A stretch of DNA of 37,354 nt from a virus, in the IMG/VR virus record IMGVR_UViG_3300048839_001685, positions 1 to 37,354 of that record; one strand, written 5' to 3'. Below, piece after piece: positions 30,802 through 37,354 of this stretch. A model generated the notes under the pieces. The model saw only the letters and a program-made list of their open reading frames with translations. It did no database searches and was not told the origin of the DNA. Both the position numbers and the translations under genes were made by a program. The first letter of the stretch is position 1; each line of letters opens with the position of its first letter.

Positions 30802-30830
30802 GCCCGAAAGTGTCGGTTTTCGATTTTCGG
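30785..30830. promoter_or_regulatory. Operator-like repeats in the switch region
   Basis: Two exact direct copies of CCGAAAGTG at 30785-30793 and 30804-30812 (19 bases apart, about two helical turns), and an inverted element TTTTCGG at 30824-30830 that pairs with CCGAAA. The positions would allow a bound repressor to block the rightward promoter. Confidence 0.6.
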
Positions 30831-30974
30831 ACCGGGTGAGGCGGGTTCACCACAGAGGCGCAGGGGGCACAGAGAGCACAGAGGACGTACGGCTGCTCTG
30901 TGGTGAAAAACAGGGGAGGACACGGCTCGGCGAGCCGTGCCACCCGGAGCCGGGCCAACTGAAAGGGGCGCGGG
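30831..30974. repeat. Repeat cluster: short A, B
   Basis: A shortened A at 30846-30907, lacking part of its right arm, then B with a changed extension at about 30917-30960. It forms the leader of the rightward early message. Confidence 0.82.
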
Positions 30975-31541
30975 ATGGCGAGGATCTGGGGTCGGAATGA
31001 TGACGGGCGGGGAGCCGACAGGCGGGACGCCTGTCCCATCGGGGATGGTGGGGACACGGCTCGGCGAGCCGTGCCACCGCGAGCCGTGCCACCGGGTGCG
31101 GTGTGCGTCGAATCGCACCTGGCGGGGGGGACGGGGACATCGCTGCTGGGGCGGCGGCGGATGCAGCGGGATGTGATCGCGGACGCGGCCGGGCTGGACA
31201 CGCACTTGCGGATCGCGGAGGCGCTCTGCCGCGCCTACCGCGACCTGTTCGACGGGGGCGAGCCCGATGTCAACTGGGGGCGGGCCCGCAAGATGCGGGC
31301 GGACCCGGCCTCGCTGGTGGCCGCGGCCGAGGCCGCGTCCTCGAGCTGCCCCGTGATGCAGATCGTGGTCTGGGACCTGCGGCTGGACCGGAGGGGGACG
31401 CTGGCGCTGCTGCACCGCGCGCTGCGGGTCTTCGAGGCCTGGGACGCGGGGGAGCTGATCGGCGTCTACGGCGCCGGCGAGGCGGAGCGGCGCTGCGGGA
31501 TGCGCGACGCGGCCATGAACCCGATCGGGGGGTGGTGGTGA
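30975..31541 (+). CDS. Early rightward protein with N-terminal repeats, unknown
   Basis: A 188-residue protein, the first gene after the rightward promoter (the Cro or early-gene place). Residues 15-41 are translated C and B repeats (DRRDACPIGDGGDTARRAV). The body is helical, with two repeats of Leu-rich helices (LDTHLRIAEALCRAYRDLFDGG; GTLALLHRALRVFEAWDAGELIGVYG). GAAAGGGG precedes the ATG at 30975. Alternative in-frame starts are GTG 31101 and ATG 31161, which would leave the repeats in the leader. It may be an early regulator; no HTH is evident. The end overlaps the next gene by one base. Confidence 0.55.
   Translation: MARIWGRNDDGRGADRRDACPIGDGGDTARRAVPPRAVPPGAVCVESHLAGGTGTSLLGRRRMQRDVIADAAGLDTHLRIAEALCRAYRDLFDGGEPDVNWGRARKMRADPASLVAAAEAASSSCPVMQIVVWDLRLDRRGTLALLHRALRVFEAWDAGELIGVYGAGEAERRCGMRDAAMNPIGGWW
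31017..31093. repeat. C and B repeats inside an ORF
   Basis: C at 31017-31042, then B at about 31052-31078 and a half-unit to 31,093, in frame with the gene starting at 30,975 if that start is right. Confidence 0.82.
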
Positions 31542-32476
31542 TGCTGGCGCGGGCCGTGAATGACATCGGTCAGGCCGGTGGCGTCGAGATCCGCGGGGAG
31601 CGGGTCTCGATCGAGGAGTGCCGGCGGCGGGCGTCGGCGCTGGCGGCCGAGTACGCCGAGGCCCGGCGTGCGGCGATGGGGCGGGGCGTGGCCCTGGGCG
31701 AGCTGCTGACCGCGGTGCGGGCCCAGCTCGGGCGCGGGGCGTGGGGCGCGTTCCTGCAGCGGGCCCGGATAAACATGCACACGGCGAACCGGGCGATGCG
31801 CCTGGCCCGCGAGTATGGGGACGGGGCGGGCGGGATCGACGCCGAGCGGGTCGAGGCCCGCAGGCGCGAGCGGATCGCGGCCGGTCGGATCGATCCGGTC
31901 GGGCCGCTGGCCGTCAAGCCGGTGGCGGAGATGAGCACGCGCGAGGTGGAGCGGGTGATCGGGATGCGGCCCGCGGATCGGTCCAGGCCGGAGATCAGGC
32001 CGCTGGAGATCAGGCCGCCGGCGTTCCTGGCGGGGGCGCGCTCGGTGACGATCGGCGAGACACCGGACAAAGACCCAAACTGTGACCGCGGTCACAGTTT
32101 CCCTGTTTGTACGGTGCCGGATGAGGGGATCGCGGGGCGGATTTCGCCGGACAAAGACCCAAACTGTGACCGCGTCAACATTTCGGGAGCGACCGGCGGG
32201 GGGCCTGGCTTGCCGGAAGCGGGGGGGACACGGCTCGGCGAGCCGTGCCACCAAGAGCCGGGCCGCCGGGAAGGGACAGGCGGGACGCCTGTCCCACTGG
32301 GGATGGGGGCCGGGGCGGGGGCGAGCGGGCGGCAGCTGGGGCTGATCGACCATGTCGCGACCCTGATCGACGAGCTGCACCGCGACCTGTCGGAGCACCG
32401 CGTGGGGCTGGACCAGGTGGCCGAGCGGCTGCGGAGGCTGCTCGGCCTGATCGACGGGAGACCGTCGCACTCTTGA
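31541..32476 (+). CDS. DUF3102-like early protein with repeats and a palindrome
   Basis: A 311-residue protein. Residues 15-85 (CRRRASALAAEYAEARRAAMGRGVALGELLTAVRAQLG... GAWGAFLQRARINMHTANRAMRLARE) resemble DUF3102, a helical phage domain that follows the pattern G-x-x-L-x-x-A-K... W. A second segment (STREVERVIGMRP) follows. Residues about 175-215 come from a pair of palindrome elements (PDKDPNCDR twice), and residues 222-255 from translated C and B repeats. The C-terminus is a helical pair (LIDHVATLIDELHRDLSEHRVGLDQVAERLRRLLGLID). Its gene region may hold a DNA-binding or replication site. The start is ATG 31541, sharing one base with the previous stop. DUF assignment is tentative. Confidence 0.6.
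   Translation: MLARAVNDIGQAGGVEIRGERVSIEECRRRASALAAEYAEARRAAMGRGVALGELLTAVRAQLGRGAWGAFLQRARINMHTANRAMRLAREYGDGAGGIDAERVEARRRERIAAGRIDPVGPLAVKPVAEMSTREVERVIGMRPADRSRPEIRPLEIRPPAFLAGARSVTIGETPDKDPNCDRGHSFPVCTVPDEGIAGRISPDKDPNCDRVNISGATGGGPGLPEAGGTRLGEPCHQEPGRREGTGGTPVPLGMGAGAGASGRQLGLIDHVATLIDELHRDLSEHRVGLDQVAERLRRLLGLIDGRPSHS
32063..32174. repeat. Palindromic element with a second, decayed copy
   Basis: A perfect 24-bp palindrome at 32077-32100 (halves AAACTGTGACCG and its complement) sits in a longer imperfect one at 32063-32114. The first 28 bases are repeated exactly at 32147-32174, 84 bases away and in frame, with a decayed right half. Both lie inside the gene at 31,541-32,476. Confidence 0.88.
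32204..32298. repeat. Cut C, B, half-unit and C inside a coding region
   Basis: A C-like piece (GGCGGGGGGCCTGGCTTGCC) near 32,194-32,216, B at about 32227-32253, a half-unit to 32,270 and C at about 32274-32298, in frame with the gene at 31,541-32,476. Confidence 0.82.
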
Positions 32477-32477
32477 G

Positions 32478-32522
32478 CCGGCGGGGGGATGCGGCGGGCA
32501 TGCTCGCCCCGCGCCGGTTTTT
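32478..32522 (+). terminator. Rho-independent terminator
   Basis: The arm CCGGCGGGG at 32478-32486 pairs with CCCCGCGCCGG at 32507-32517 (two-base bulge), followed by five Ts. It starts two bases after the stop of the DUF3102-like gene. Confidence 0.72.
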
Positions 32523-32539
32523 CTTGTCTCTCTCAACCG

Positions 32540-32571
32540 CCCGCGCCGGTCGACACAGCCGGCGCGGGTTT
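32540..32571 (+). terminator. Second hairpin/terminator
   Basis: Perfect 10-bp stem CCCGCGCCGG (32540-32549) and CCGGCGCGGG (32559-32568), a nine-base loop and TTT. It lies directly before the ATG at 32572, so it could instead regulate that start. Confidence 0.7.
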
Positions 32572-32847
32572 ATGCGGACTTACCGAGACAACGGGGCCGG
32601 GCCGGCGGGAGCCGGGGCGGCCGGGGTGGATGATCCGATTGTCCAGGCGGTGCGGCGCGCCAACGCCGAGCAGGTGCTCGCGGGGCTGGCGATCAACGAC
32701 GCGGTGCGGATCCGGCGGATCGAGCGGCAGGTGAACGGCCAACCGCAGTGGATGATCAGCATGCCGCCCGCCAAGCCGCCGGCGCGCGCGGCGCCGATCG
32801 TCGATGTCCACGGGCTGGACCACGGGCCGAGCCGGTGCGGAGCGTGA
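32572..32847 (+). CDS. Small hypothetical phage protein
   Basis: A 91-residue protein. The central part (VDDPIVQAVRRANAEQVLAGLAINDAVRIRRIERQVNG) is helical; the rest is Pro/Ala-rich. The ATG at 32572 is two bases after the terminator-like T run and has no good ribosome site, so it may be expressed weakly or from a longer in-frame start upstream. The motif NAExVLAGLA recalls the protein at 374-898. Unknown. Confidence 0.45.
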   Translation: MRTYRDNGAGPAGAGAAGVDDPIVQAVRRANAEQVLAGLAINDAVRIRRIERQVNGQPQWMISMPPAKPPARAAPIVDVHGLDHGPSRCGA

Positions 32848-32858
32848 AGGGGCAGACC

Positions 32859-33122
32859 GTGACGACCATACGACTCAGCGGGAGCGTCTATGTCCGCCCG
32901 GCGGACGGCGCGCCCGTGCTCGCGGTCCGGCTCGAGTGCGCGGCGGGGCACCTGTCGCGGAGCGAGCGGCTGCAAGGCGGCGACGGGATCCCGATGGCCG
33001 CGCGGATCGCGCGGACCGCGGCCGCGATGATGGCCGAGGAGCATGTGCGTGAGAGGATCGCCGAGTGGACCGCGGGCTGGACTCCGTCAGCCCAGCCCGA
33101 GCCAGCGCCGGACATGAGATGA
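32859..33122 (+). CDS. Small hypothetical phage protein
   Basis: An 87-residue protein with a GTG at 32859 behind GAAGGGG; a GTG at 32844 is possible. It has a beta start (TTIRLSGSVYVRPADGAPVLAVRLECAAG), a helix (IPMAARIARTAAAMMAEEHVRERIAEW) and a Pro-rich end. The last 36 bases overlap the convergent recombinase gene. No family is recognised. Confidence 0.5.
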   Translation: MTTIRLSGSVYVRPADGAPVLAVRLECAAGHLSRSERLQGGDGIPMAARIARTAAAMMAEEHVRERIAEWTAGWTPSAQPEPAPDMR

Positions 33123-34286
33123 GGTTTCGAGGAACGGCTCGTCGGGCAGCGAACGGATATAAGTTTCGTGCACGCCGGAGATGACATGGCCGACCATGAC
33201 CATCCGCACCAGCCGGGCCAGCTCGACGCGGGAGACCGGGGCCGTGGCCGCGACCGTGATGTGCGTGGCGCGGAACTGGCCCAGCGTGCAGGCCCGCCAG
33301 CGGCTGGATTCGTCCGGCCAGGCCGCGGCCCGCAGCGCCGCGAACCGGCGGCCCAGGCGGTCATCGTTGACGCCCATCAGCGGCGTGCCCGCCGTCGTGA
33401 CCAGGAGGCGATTTCGCGAGACGCGGCGGGACAGGGCGCGGTCCAGGGCGGCGCGGGTCTCGGGCCAGAGCGGGAAACGCCGGATGCTCTCGGTCTTGGC
33501 GCGGGGCTCGTCGATCCACCCGTGATCGTGGCAATCGGTGCGCGCCGGGCGGAAGGCCGCGGGCGTGAGCGCGGCGATGTCGGACTGACGCATCCCCCCG
33601 TTGATCGCCATCCAGAGGCAGGCCTCCATCGTCTCGCGGTCCGTGCCCTCGCGGGCCCGGCAGACCTTGATCAGGCGGCGGATCTGGCCCGGGGTCAGCA
33701 GGCCGGGGCCCGCGAGCCGCAGGTGGCGGCGGCGGACGCGGGCGGGGACCGGACGCAGCGCATCGCCGGTGTTGAACCTGATGTTGTGGTTGCGTTCCAG
33801 CCAGCGCAGGACCGAACGCAACTTTGTGATGCGGATGTGCCGGACGACAGGGCTCAGGTGGCCCCAGGCGGCGTCGATGCCGCGCGACCAGTGGGCCGGA
33901 CGGAGGCGCTCCGGACGCGAGCCCCCGCCGAGCTCGACGCAGACGCCGGCGCAGATCTGCGCGAGGTCGCGGTGGTGGGTGTGCGAGCGTTCGCCCGCGG
34001 CGACGCGGCGCTTCGAGTCGTCCAGGTAGAGCGCGAGGGCCTGGCCGAGGGTGCGGGCCGGGCTGACGACCTGCGAGTGGTGGGGATCATCGGCGAGGAT
34101 CAGCGGCCAGCGGCGGAGATATTCGGCGATGGCGCGGGCGGGGTCGTGCCGCGGTCCGAAGTAGTAGTCGCGGCCGTTGCGGCGCTTGCGCCACTGGCCG
34201 CAGGTGTGGGGCGTGAGGCGGATCAGCCCCGGCCCGTACGGGTCCGGCGTGGGGGGGAGCGGCGGGGTACTTTCGGGGGTAGCCAT
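33087..34286 (-). CDS. int: Tyrosine recombinase (integrase)
   Basis: A 399-residue phage integrase on the minus strand. The N-terminal part (to about 180) contains a core-binding domain (LGQALALYLDDSKRRVAAGERSHTHHRDL... ITKLRSVLRWLERNHNI). The catalytic domain has Arg233 in GGMRQSDIAAL, Lys264 in EPRAKTESIRRF, Arg339 in LGQFRATHIT, His367 in VGHVISG and the nucleophile Tyr376 in HETYI. The usual His of the HxxR box is replaced by Gly336. The ATG at 34286 is chosen; the open frame upstream runs through the attachment site. The enzyme should recombine attP with the tRNA-Thr site about 60 bases away. Confidence 0.92.
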   Translation of the reverse strand: MATPESTPPLPPTPDPYGPGLIRLTPHTCGQWRKRRNGRDYYFGPRHDPARAIAEYLRRWPLILADDPHHSQVVSPARTLGQALALYLDDSKRRVAAGERSHTHHRDLAQICAGVCVELGGGSRPERLRPAHWSRGIDAAWGHLSPVVRHIRITKLRSVLRWLERNHNIRFNTGDALRPVPARVRRRHLRLAGPGLLTPGQIRRLIKVCRAREGTDRETMEACLWMAINGGMRQSDIAALTPAAFRPARTDCHDHGWIDEPRAKTESIRRFPLWPETRAALDRALSRRVSRNRLLVTTAGTPLMGVNDDRLGRRFAALRAAAWPDESSRWRACTLGQFRATHITVAATAPVSRVELARLVRMVMVGHVISGVHETYIRSLPDEPFLETSSHVRRWLGLG

Positions 34287-34338
34287 TTTCCGGCGCAGCG
34301 TAACACCGGAGGAGATCACGCGTTCGGCGCGTGGCCCC

Positions 34339-34385
34339 TTGAGTTCGTAAAGCTTAGGTCGCGAGTTCGAGTCTCGCAGGTGGCT
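34339..34385 (+). other. Right attachment site: 3' part of tRNA-Thr(CGT)
   Basis: Anticodon loop TTCGTAA (34344-34350), then 3' anticodon-stem strand AGCTT, variable loop AGGTC-like, T-stem GCGAG (34361-34365), loop TTCGAGT, T-stem CTCGC (34373-34377) and acceptor AGGTGGC (34378-34384). The 5' anticodon strand (TTGAG) does not match AGCTT, and no D-arm or 5' acceptor GCCACCT is upstream, so this is a fragment. Such 3' tRNA fragments are typical prophage end marks; the complete tRNA should lie beyond the left edge. Anticodon CGT and the expected 5' acceptor fit Thr. Confidence 0.78.
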
Positions 34386-34394
34386 TGGCCCGTA

Positions 34395-34426
34395 ACCCTT
34401 GCATTCACAAGGCTTAAGGTTTTTTT
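34395..34426. other. Near-copy of the att core, with hairpin and T-tract
   Basis: The sequence 34395-34420 resembles 34335-34359 (shared CCCTTG, TTC, AA, GCTT, GGT in order). It has the stem CCTTG/CAAGG (34397-34412) and is followed by seven Ts, so it may be the terminator of the original tRNA, or an older site remnant. Confidence 0.5.
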
Positions 34427-34626
34427 GCGCGGCCCGAGCCCCCCAAAGGTGGTGGATCCGGATCCCGCATGCGAGCATCGACCAAACCCGATCAGGGAAC
34501 CCGCTCGAAACCGGTCGGACGCCTGAAAACAACGAAACCGGGCGTGTTCACGCCCTGTACGAATGAGTAGACTGCGGTACAGCCGAGCCTGGGGAACTCG
34601 GCCGCCGACCGCGACCGGAGGCCGAT

Positions 34627-35556
34627 ATGACACAACGGATGCATTGGGCCGGTATCTGTACGGCAGCGGGGGTTCTCGCCGGGTCCCCTCTGGGGGTGGG
34701 TCTCGCCGTGGTCTCGACGGCCGCGCCCGCGGCGTCGGCCCAATTCGCCGAGGATGATCCCGAATCGCTCGCGATGAAGCGGCAGACCATCGCCCGCCTG
34801 ATGAAGCGGGTGACCATCGAGCTGAGCGATCACCGCCTCGAGGATGTCGTCCAGTTCATCTCCGACATGACCCAGGCCGAGATCACGGCGCTGTGGGCGG
34901 AGGGACGGGACCCCGTCGGGCTCGACCGCGAGTCGCGGATCACGCTGAACGCCCGGAATGTCTCGGCGTTGAAGCTGATCGAGATGGTCCTCGAGCGCGT
35001 CTCGCGTGATGTCCCCCCGGGCGAGGCTTCGACCTGGCAGTTCACGGACTACGGCGCGTTCGAGATCGGTCCCAAGGAACTGCTGAACAAGCGTCGGCGC
35101 GTCGAGATGTACGACATCAACGACCTGCTCATGGAGATCCCGGATTACAACAACGCCCCGGATTTCGATCTGAACACGGTCTTCCAGGTCGGCGGGCAGC
35201 AGGGCGGCGGCGGCGGCGGCGGGCAGAGCCCCTTCCAGCAGCAGGGCACCGACATCGACCGGCGCGATCGGCAGGAACTCGTCCAGGACATCATCGATCT
35301 GATCATCACATCCGTCGAGACCGAGCAGTGGGTCGACAACGGCGGCGAGGCCGCGACCGTCCGCGAGATCCGCGGCGCCCTGTTCATCAACGCGCCCGAC
35401 TACATCCACCGGCAGATCAACGGGTATCCCTGGTGGCCCGCGCGGCAGCAGTCGGCCCGGAACATCAACGGTCGGCGGTATGTCACGCTGGACGGGTCCT
35501 ACGACTTCGCCAAGACCGGGCTGCTGCCGACCATCGAGGTCGAGGGCGTGCCCTGA
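34627..35556 (+). CDS. Exported protein with secretin-N-like region (host)
   Basis: A 309-residue host protein. A signal peptide covers about residues 1-38 (CTAAGVLAGSPLGVGLAVVSTAAPAASA, cut after ASA). Residues 55-115 (VTIELSDHRLEDVVQFISDMTQAEITALW... ITLNARNVSALKLIEMVLERV) resemble an STN/secretin N-terminal domain: a helix, a strand and a Leu-rich helix. Then comes YDINDLLMEIPDYNNAPDF and a Gly/Gln-rich linker (GGQQGGGGGGGQSPFQQQG). The C-terminal helix (ELVQDIIDLIITSVETEQW) leads to a domain ending LPTIEVEGVP. It is not a full secretin (no pore domain). It is probably a periplasmic or cell-surface protein of the host. GGAGG lies at 34617. Confidence 0.72.
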   Translation: MTQRMHWAGICTAAGVLAGSPLGVGLAVVSTAAPAASAQFAEDDPESLAMKRQTIARLMKRVTIELSDHRLEDVVQFISDMTQAEITALWAEGRDPVGLDRESRITLNARNVSALKLIEMVLERVSRDVPPGEASTWQFTDYGAFEIGPKELLNKRRRVEMYDINDLLMEIPDYNNAPDFDLNTVFQVGGQQGGGGGGGQSPFQQQGTDIDRRDRQELVQDIIDLIITSVETEQWVDNGGEAATVREIRGALFINAPDYIHRQINGYPWWPARQQSARNINGRRYVTLDGSYDFAKTGLLPTIEVEGVP

Positions 35557-35641
35557 TCAGCCCCCCGCCCCGCGTCGTACGGCGTGAAACTCGGCCGACT
35601 CCGGGCCTATCGTGCGTCGCGTCCGTACCCGGAGGACACGC

Positions 35642-37087
35642 GTGGCCGCGATCCCGCCGACATTCCCCACGCCCGGTCAGATCCGCGTGCATCAGATCAA
35701 GCAGCGGGTGCTCCCCCTGCTTCAGGCCGGGCAGTTCGAGCTCGCGCTCAGCCTGCTCCAAGATGTCCTGCCGCTGGACCGGCGCGACCCCGAACTCCAC
35801 AAGATGCTGGGCAGCTGCCATTCCGCGTTGGAGCAGACCGACAAGGCCCTGGTCCACCTGCGCCGGGCCGCGGAACTGGGCCTGCATGACCCCGAGACGC
35901 TGCTGATGCTCGCGGGCGTATACAGCAACACGGGCGACCTCGCCGCCTCCCTCCGCGTCATCGACCGCATCCTCCGGGAATCGCCCGACGAGCCCCGCGC
36001 GACCCAGTTCAAGGCCCGCCTCCGGCGCTCGATGGGCGACGCGAAGGGCGCCCTGGCCCTCATCGAATCGGCCCGCGCCAAGGGCATCCTCCACCCGCAC
36101 CTGTCCATCCTCCGCTCCGAGTTGCTCCGGCGCGCCAAACGATTCGACGAAGCCGCGGCGGAGATCGAGGCGGTGCTCGCCGACCCCGCGACCCGCCCCG
36201 CCGACCGGCGGGACGCCTTCTTCGAGCTCGGGCATGTGCGCGACGCGATGGGCGAATACGACGCCGCCTTCGAGGCCTTCAGCCGGGGCAACGGGATGCT
36301 CGAGGAGACCCCGATCATCCCGATCGACGAGTTCCGGCGTGTCTGGTCGCGCGAGGCGATCGACCCGATCCCGCAGCTCTCGCCCCCGAAAGATGGTCCG
36401 GTCTTCGTCGTCGGCATGCCCCGCTCGGGCACCACGCTGACCGAGCAGATCCTCGCGGCCCACCCGCGCGTCGCGAGCCTGGGCGAATCCAACGCGTTGA
36501 ATCTGATGCTCTCGGGCATGCCCCCCGAGGCCTTCCACAGCGAGAAGTCGGTCCGCGCGGTCGCGGAGGGCTACGCGGCACGCACCGTTTCCCCCCGGAC
36601 CGCCAGGGCGGCCCGCGTCGTCGACAAGATGCCGGAAAATTACTTCTACCTCCCCCTCATCGCCCGCGCGCTGCCCGGCGCGAAGATCATCCACTGCACC
36701 CGCGACGCGCGGGACACCTGCCTCTCGTGCTTCTTCCAGAACTTCGGCCCCCGCGTCACCTGGAGCCGGCGGATCGAGACCTGCGCCAGGCAGTTCGTGT
36801 TCTACCGGCAGGTCACTGACCACTGGCGGGAGACGCTGGGCGTCGAGATCCACGAGTGCAATTACGAGAGCCTCACGAGCGACCCGCGCCCCGGCGTGGA
36901 GCGCATACTCGCCCATGTCGGCCTGCCCTTCAACGAGGCCTGCATGGCCCACCACACGCAGAGGGCAACCGTGCAGACCGCGAGCGTGGACCAGGTCCGC
37001 AAACCGATCTACACGACCAGCCAGCAGCGCTGGAAGAACTACGAGAAGCATCTCGGGCCGATGCTGGAGATCCTGGAACAGTATTGA
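35642..37087 (+). CDS. TPR-containing sulfotransferase (host)
   Basis: A 481-residue host protein with a GTG start at 35642 behind GGAGG (a GTG at 35612 lacks a site). Residues 15-215 hold about five tetratricopeptide repeats (for example FELALSLLQDVLPLDRRDPELHKMLGSCH; MGEYDAAFEAFSRGN). Residues 250-470 are a sulfotransferase: the 5'-phosphosulfate loop GMPRSGTTLTEQIL (258-271) and the 3'-phosphate motif HCTRDARDTCLS (351-362). It transfers sulfate from PAPS to an unknown acceptor; planctomycetes have many such TPR-sulfotransferases, often linked to sulfated polysaccharide or protein. It starts about 85 bases after the exported-protein gene, with no clear terminator between. Confidence 0.93.
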   Translation: MAAIPPTFPTPGQIRVHQIKQRVLPLLQAGQFELALSLLQDVLPLDRRDPELHKMLGSCHSALEQTDKALVHLRRAAELGLHDPETLLMLAGVYSNTGDLAASLRVIDRILRESPDEPRATQFKARLRRSMGDAKGALALIESARAKGILHPHLSILRSELLRRAKRFDEAAAEIEAVLADPATRPADRRDAFFELGHVRDAMGEYDAAFEAFSRGNGMLEETPIIPIDEFRRVWSREAIDPIPQLSPPKDGPVFVVGMPRSGTTLTEQILAAHPRVASLGESNALNLMLSGMPPEAFHSEKSVRAVAEGYAARTVSPRTARAARVVDKMPENYFYLPLIARALPGAKIIHCTRDARDTCLSCFFQNFGPRVTWSRRIETCARQFVFYRQVTDHWRETLGVEIHECNYESLTSDPRPGVERILAHVGLPFNEACMAHHTQRATVQTASVDQVRKPIYTTSQQRWKNYEKHLGPMLEILEQY

Positions 37088-37246
37088 ATGAGCCCGGAGC
37101 GACGGCGACGGGCAACTCGTACGCGGAACTCGGTGCGAACCACTTCGGGATCCCCGGGTTCGCGCCCGGTGCCCGCGGTTGGCCTCCGATACGATTCTGG
37201 AATCAAACTCGTGCGTGACGAGCCGCGGGCTCGCGGGCCTTTTGCA
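37088..37246. terminator. Gap with terminator-like hairpin
   Basis: In this gap the stem CGAGCC (37219-37224) and GGCTCG (37228-37233) with loop GCG is followed by CGGGCCTTTT at 37234-37243, a plausible rightward terminator for the sulfotransferase gene. Nothing else is recognised. Confidence 0.5.
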
Positions 37247-37354
37247 TCACGCGGCGTGCTCGTGGTGCTTTCGTCTCCATCGGCGTTGCCGGTGCGCGGC
37301 GTCGATCGCGAGTTTCGCGGCCACCCACAGACGCACCCGCAGCAGGCCGCGGAC
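37247..37354 (-). CDS. 3' end of a leftward host gene, unidentified
   Basis: An open frame on the minus strand enters from the right edge and ends at a TGA (37249-37247). The visible 35 residues (LLRVRLWVAAKLAIDAAHRQ, then a basic end) look like a helix followed by a basic tail. It is convergent with the sulfotransferase gene and next to a hairpin that could serve both. Too short to assign; could be a chance open frame in GC-rich DNA. Confidence 0.35.
   Translation of the reverse strand, partial: VRGLLRVRLWVAAKLAIDAAHRQRRWRRKHHEHAA

Larger units (their letters stand above)
34287..34626. other. 340-base gap: att site, repeat, host promoter region
   Basis: No gene is visible. It holds the candidate attachment site (34,339-34,385), a near-copy of part of it with a T-tract (34,395-34,426) and a host leader. 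GGAGG lies just before the ATG at 34627. Confidence 0.75.

Noticed and set aside
32063-32174. CRISPR array
   Set aside because: Only two 28-bp repeats, one palindromic and one decayed, 56 bases between them, inside an open gene, and no cas genes.
34321-34385. Complete tRNA gene
   Set aside because: The 5' acceptor, the D-arm and a matching 5' anticodon strand are missing; only the 3' half is present.
33168-34526. Plus-strand ORF (452 codons) opposite the integrase
   Set aside because: The minus strand has the recombinase catalytic residues; the plus frame is a shadow.
37088-37210. tRNA or small RNA after the sulfotransferase gene
   Set aside because: A GGTTCGCGCCC-like stretch suggested a T-arm, but no cloverleaf could be drawn around it.

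Overview
The window reads as the greater part of a tailed-phage prophage (about positions 1-34,385), followed by about 3 kb of host chromosome. Base composition is very GC-rich throughout. Three families of short palindromic repeats fill the gaps between prophage genes. Their translations (such as DRRDACPT, ARLAEPCP and GGTARRAV) are strings I associate with Planctomycetes and related phyla. The host flank encodes an exported protein with a secretin-N-like region and a TPR-sulfotransferase. I infer a planctomycete, perhaps Phycisphaerae; this is inference, since no rRNA or marker gene is present.

Layout. (a) 1-358: 3' end of a protein made of near-identical 21-residue FNIP/leucine-rich-like repeats. 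(b) 374-5,825: small rightward accessory genes, several joined by ATGA overlaps, including DUF4326, DUF7694-like and DUF5131 (phage Gp37/Gp68) proteins and a pair of tandem paralogues. (c) 5,996-14,272: a lambda-type packaging and head module: candidate small terminase, GpA-type large terminase, gpW-like connector, portal, S49 protease, Ala/Pro/Glu-rich candidate scaffold, decoration protein, major capsid protein and a strong terminator. (d) 14,521-17,577: lipoprotein, single-pass membrane coiled-coil protein, and a large protein with a SGNH-hydrolase-like C-terminus. (e) 17,860-28,748: connector and tail module: gpZ-like and gpU-like proteins, tail tube, a G/GT pair with a textbook -1 frameshift signal, tape measure, and distal tail or surface proteins, one very rich in cysteine. 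(f) 28,699-30,747, leftward: small HTH protein, an unknown protein with a clear promoter, a membrane protein and an XRE-type repressor. (g) 30,748-30,830: divergent promoters and operator-like repeats, a lambda-like immunity switch. (h) 30,975-33,122: rightward early genes. (i) 33,087-34,286: leftward tyrosine recombinase next to a fragment (about 34,344-34,385) matching the 3' half of a tRNA-Thr(CGT), which marks the attachment site. (j) 34,627-37,354: host genes.

The particle inferred is siphovirus-like: tail tube, G/GT chaperones and a 555-residue tape measure. I could not recognise an endolysin, a replication protein or the left attachment site; the left end probably lies outside the window.

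The most unusual aspect is how the repeats relate to genes. Families B (around CGGCGAGCCGTG) and C (around GGCGGGACGCC) have no stop codon in any of six frames, and they lie in frame inside at least three, perhaps five, prophage proteins, apparently as linkers. Family A (about 72 bp, arms CACCACAGAG and CTCTGTGGTG) carries a TGA and is found only between genes or where it supplies a gene's stop codon. No lab data or database search supports these calls; family names come from motif recognition.
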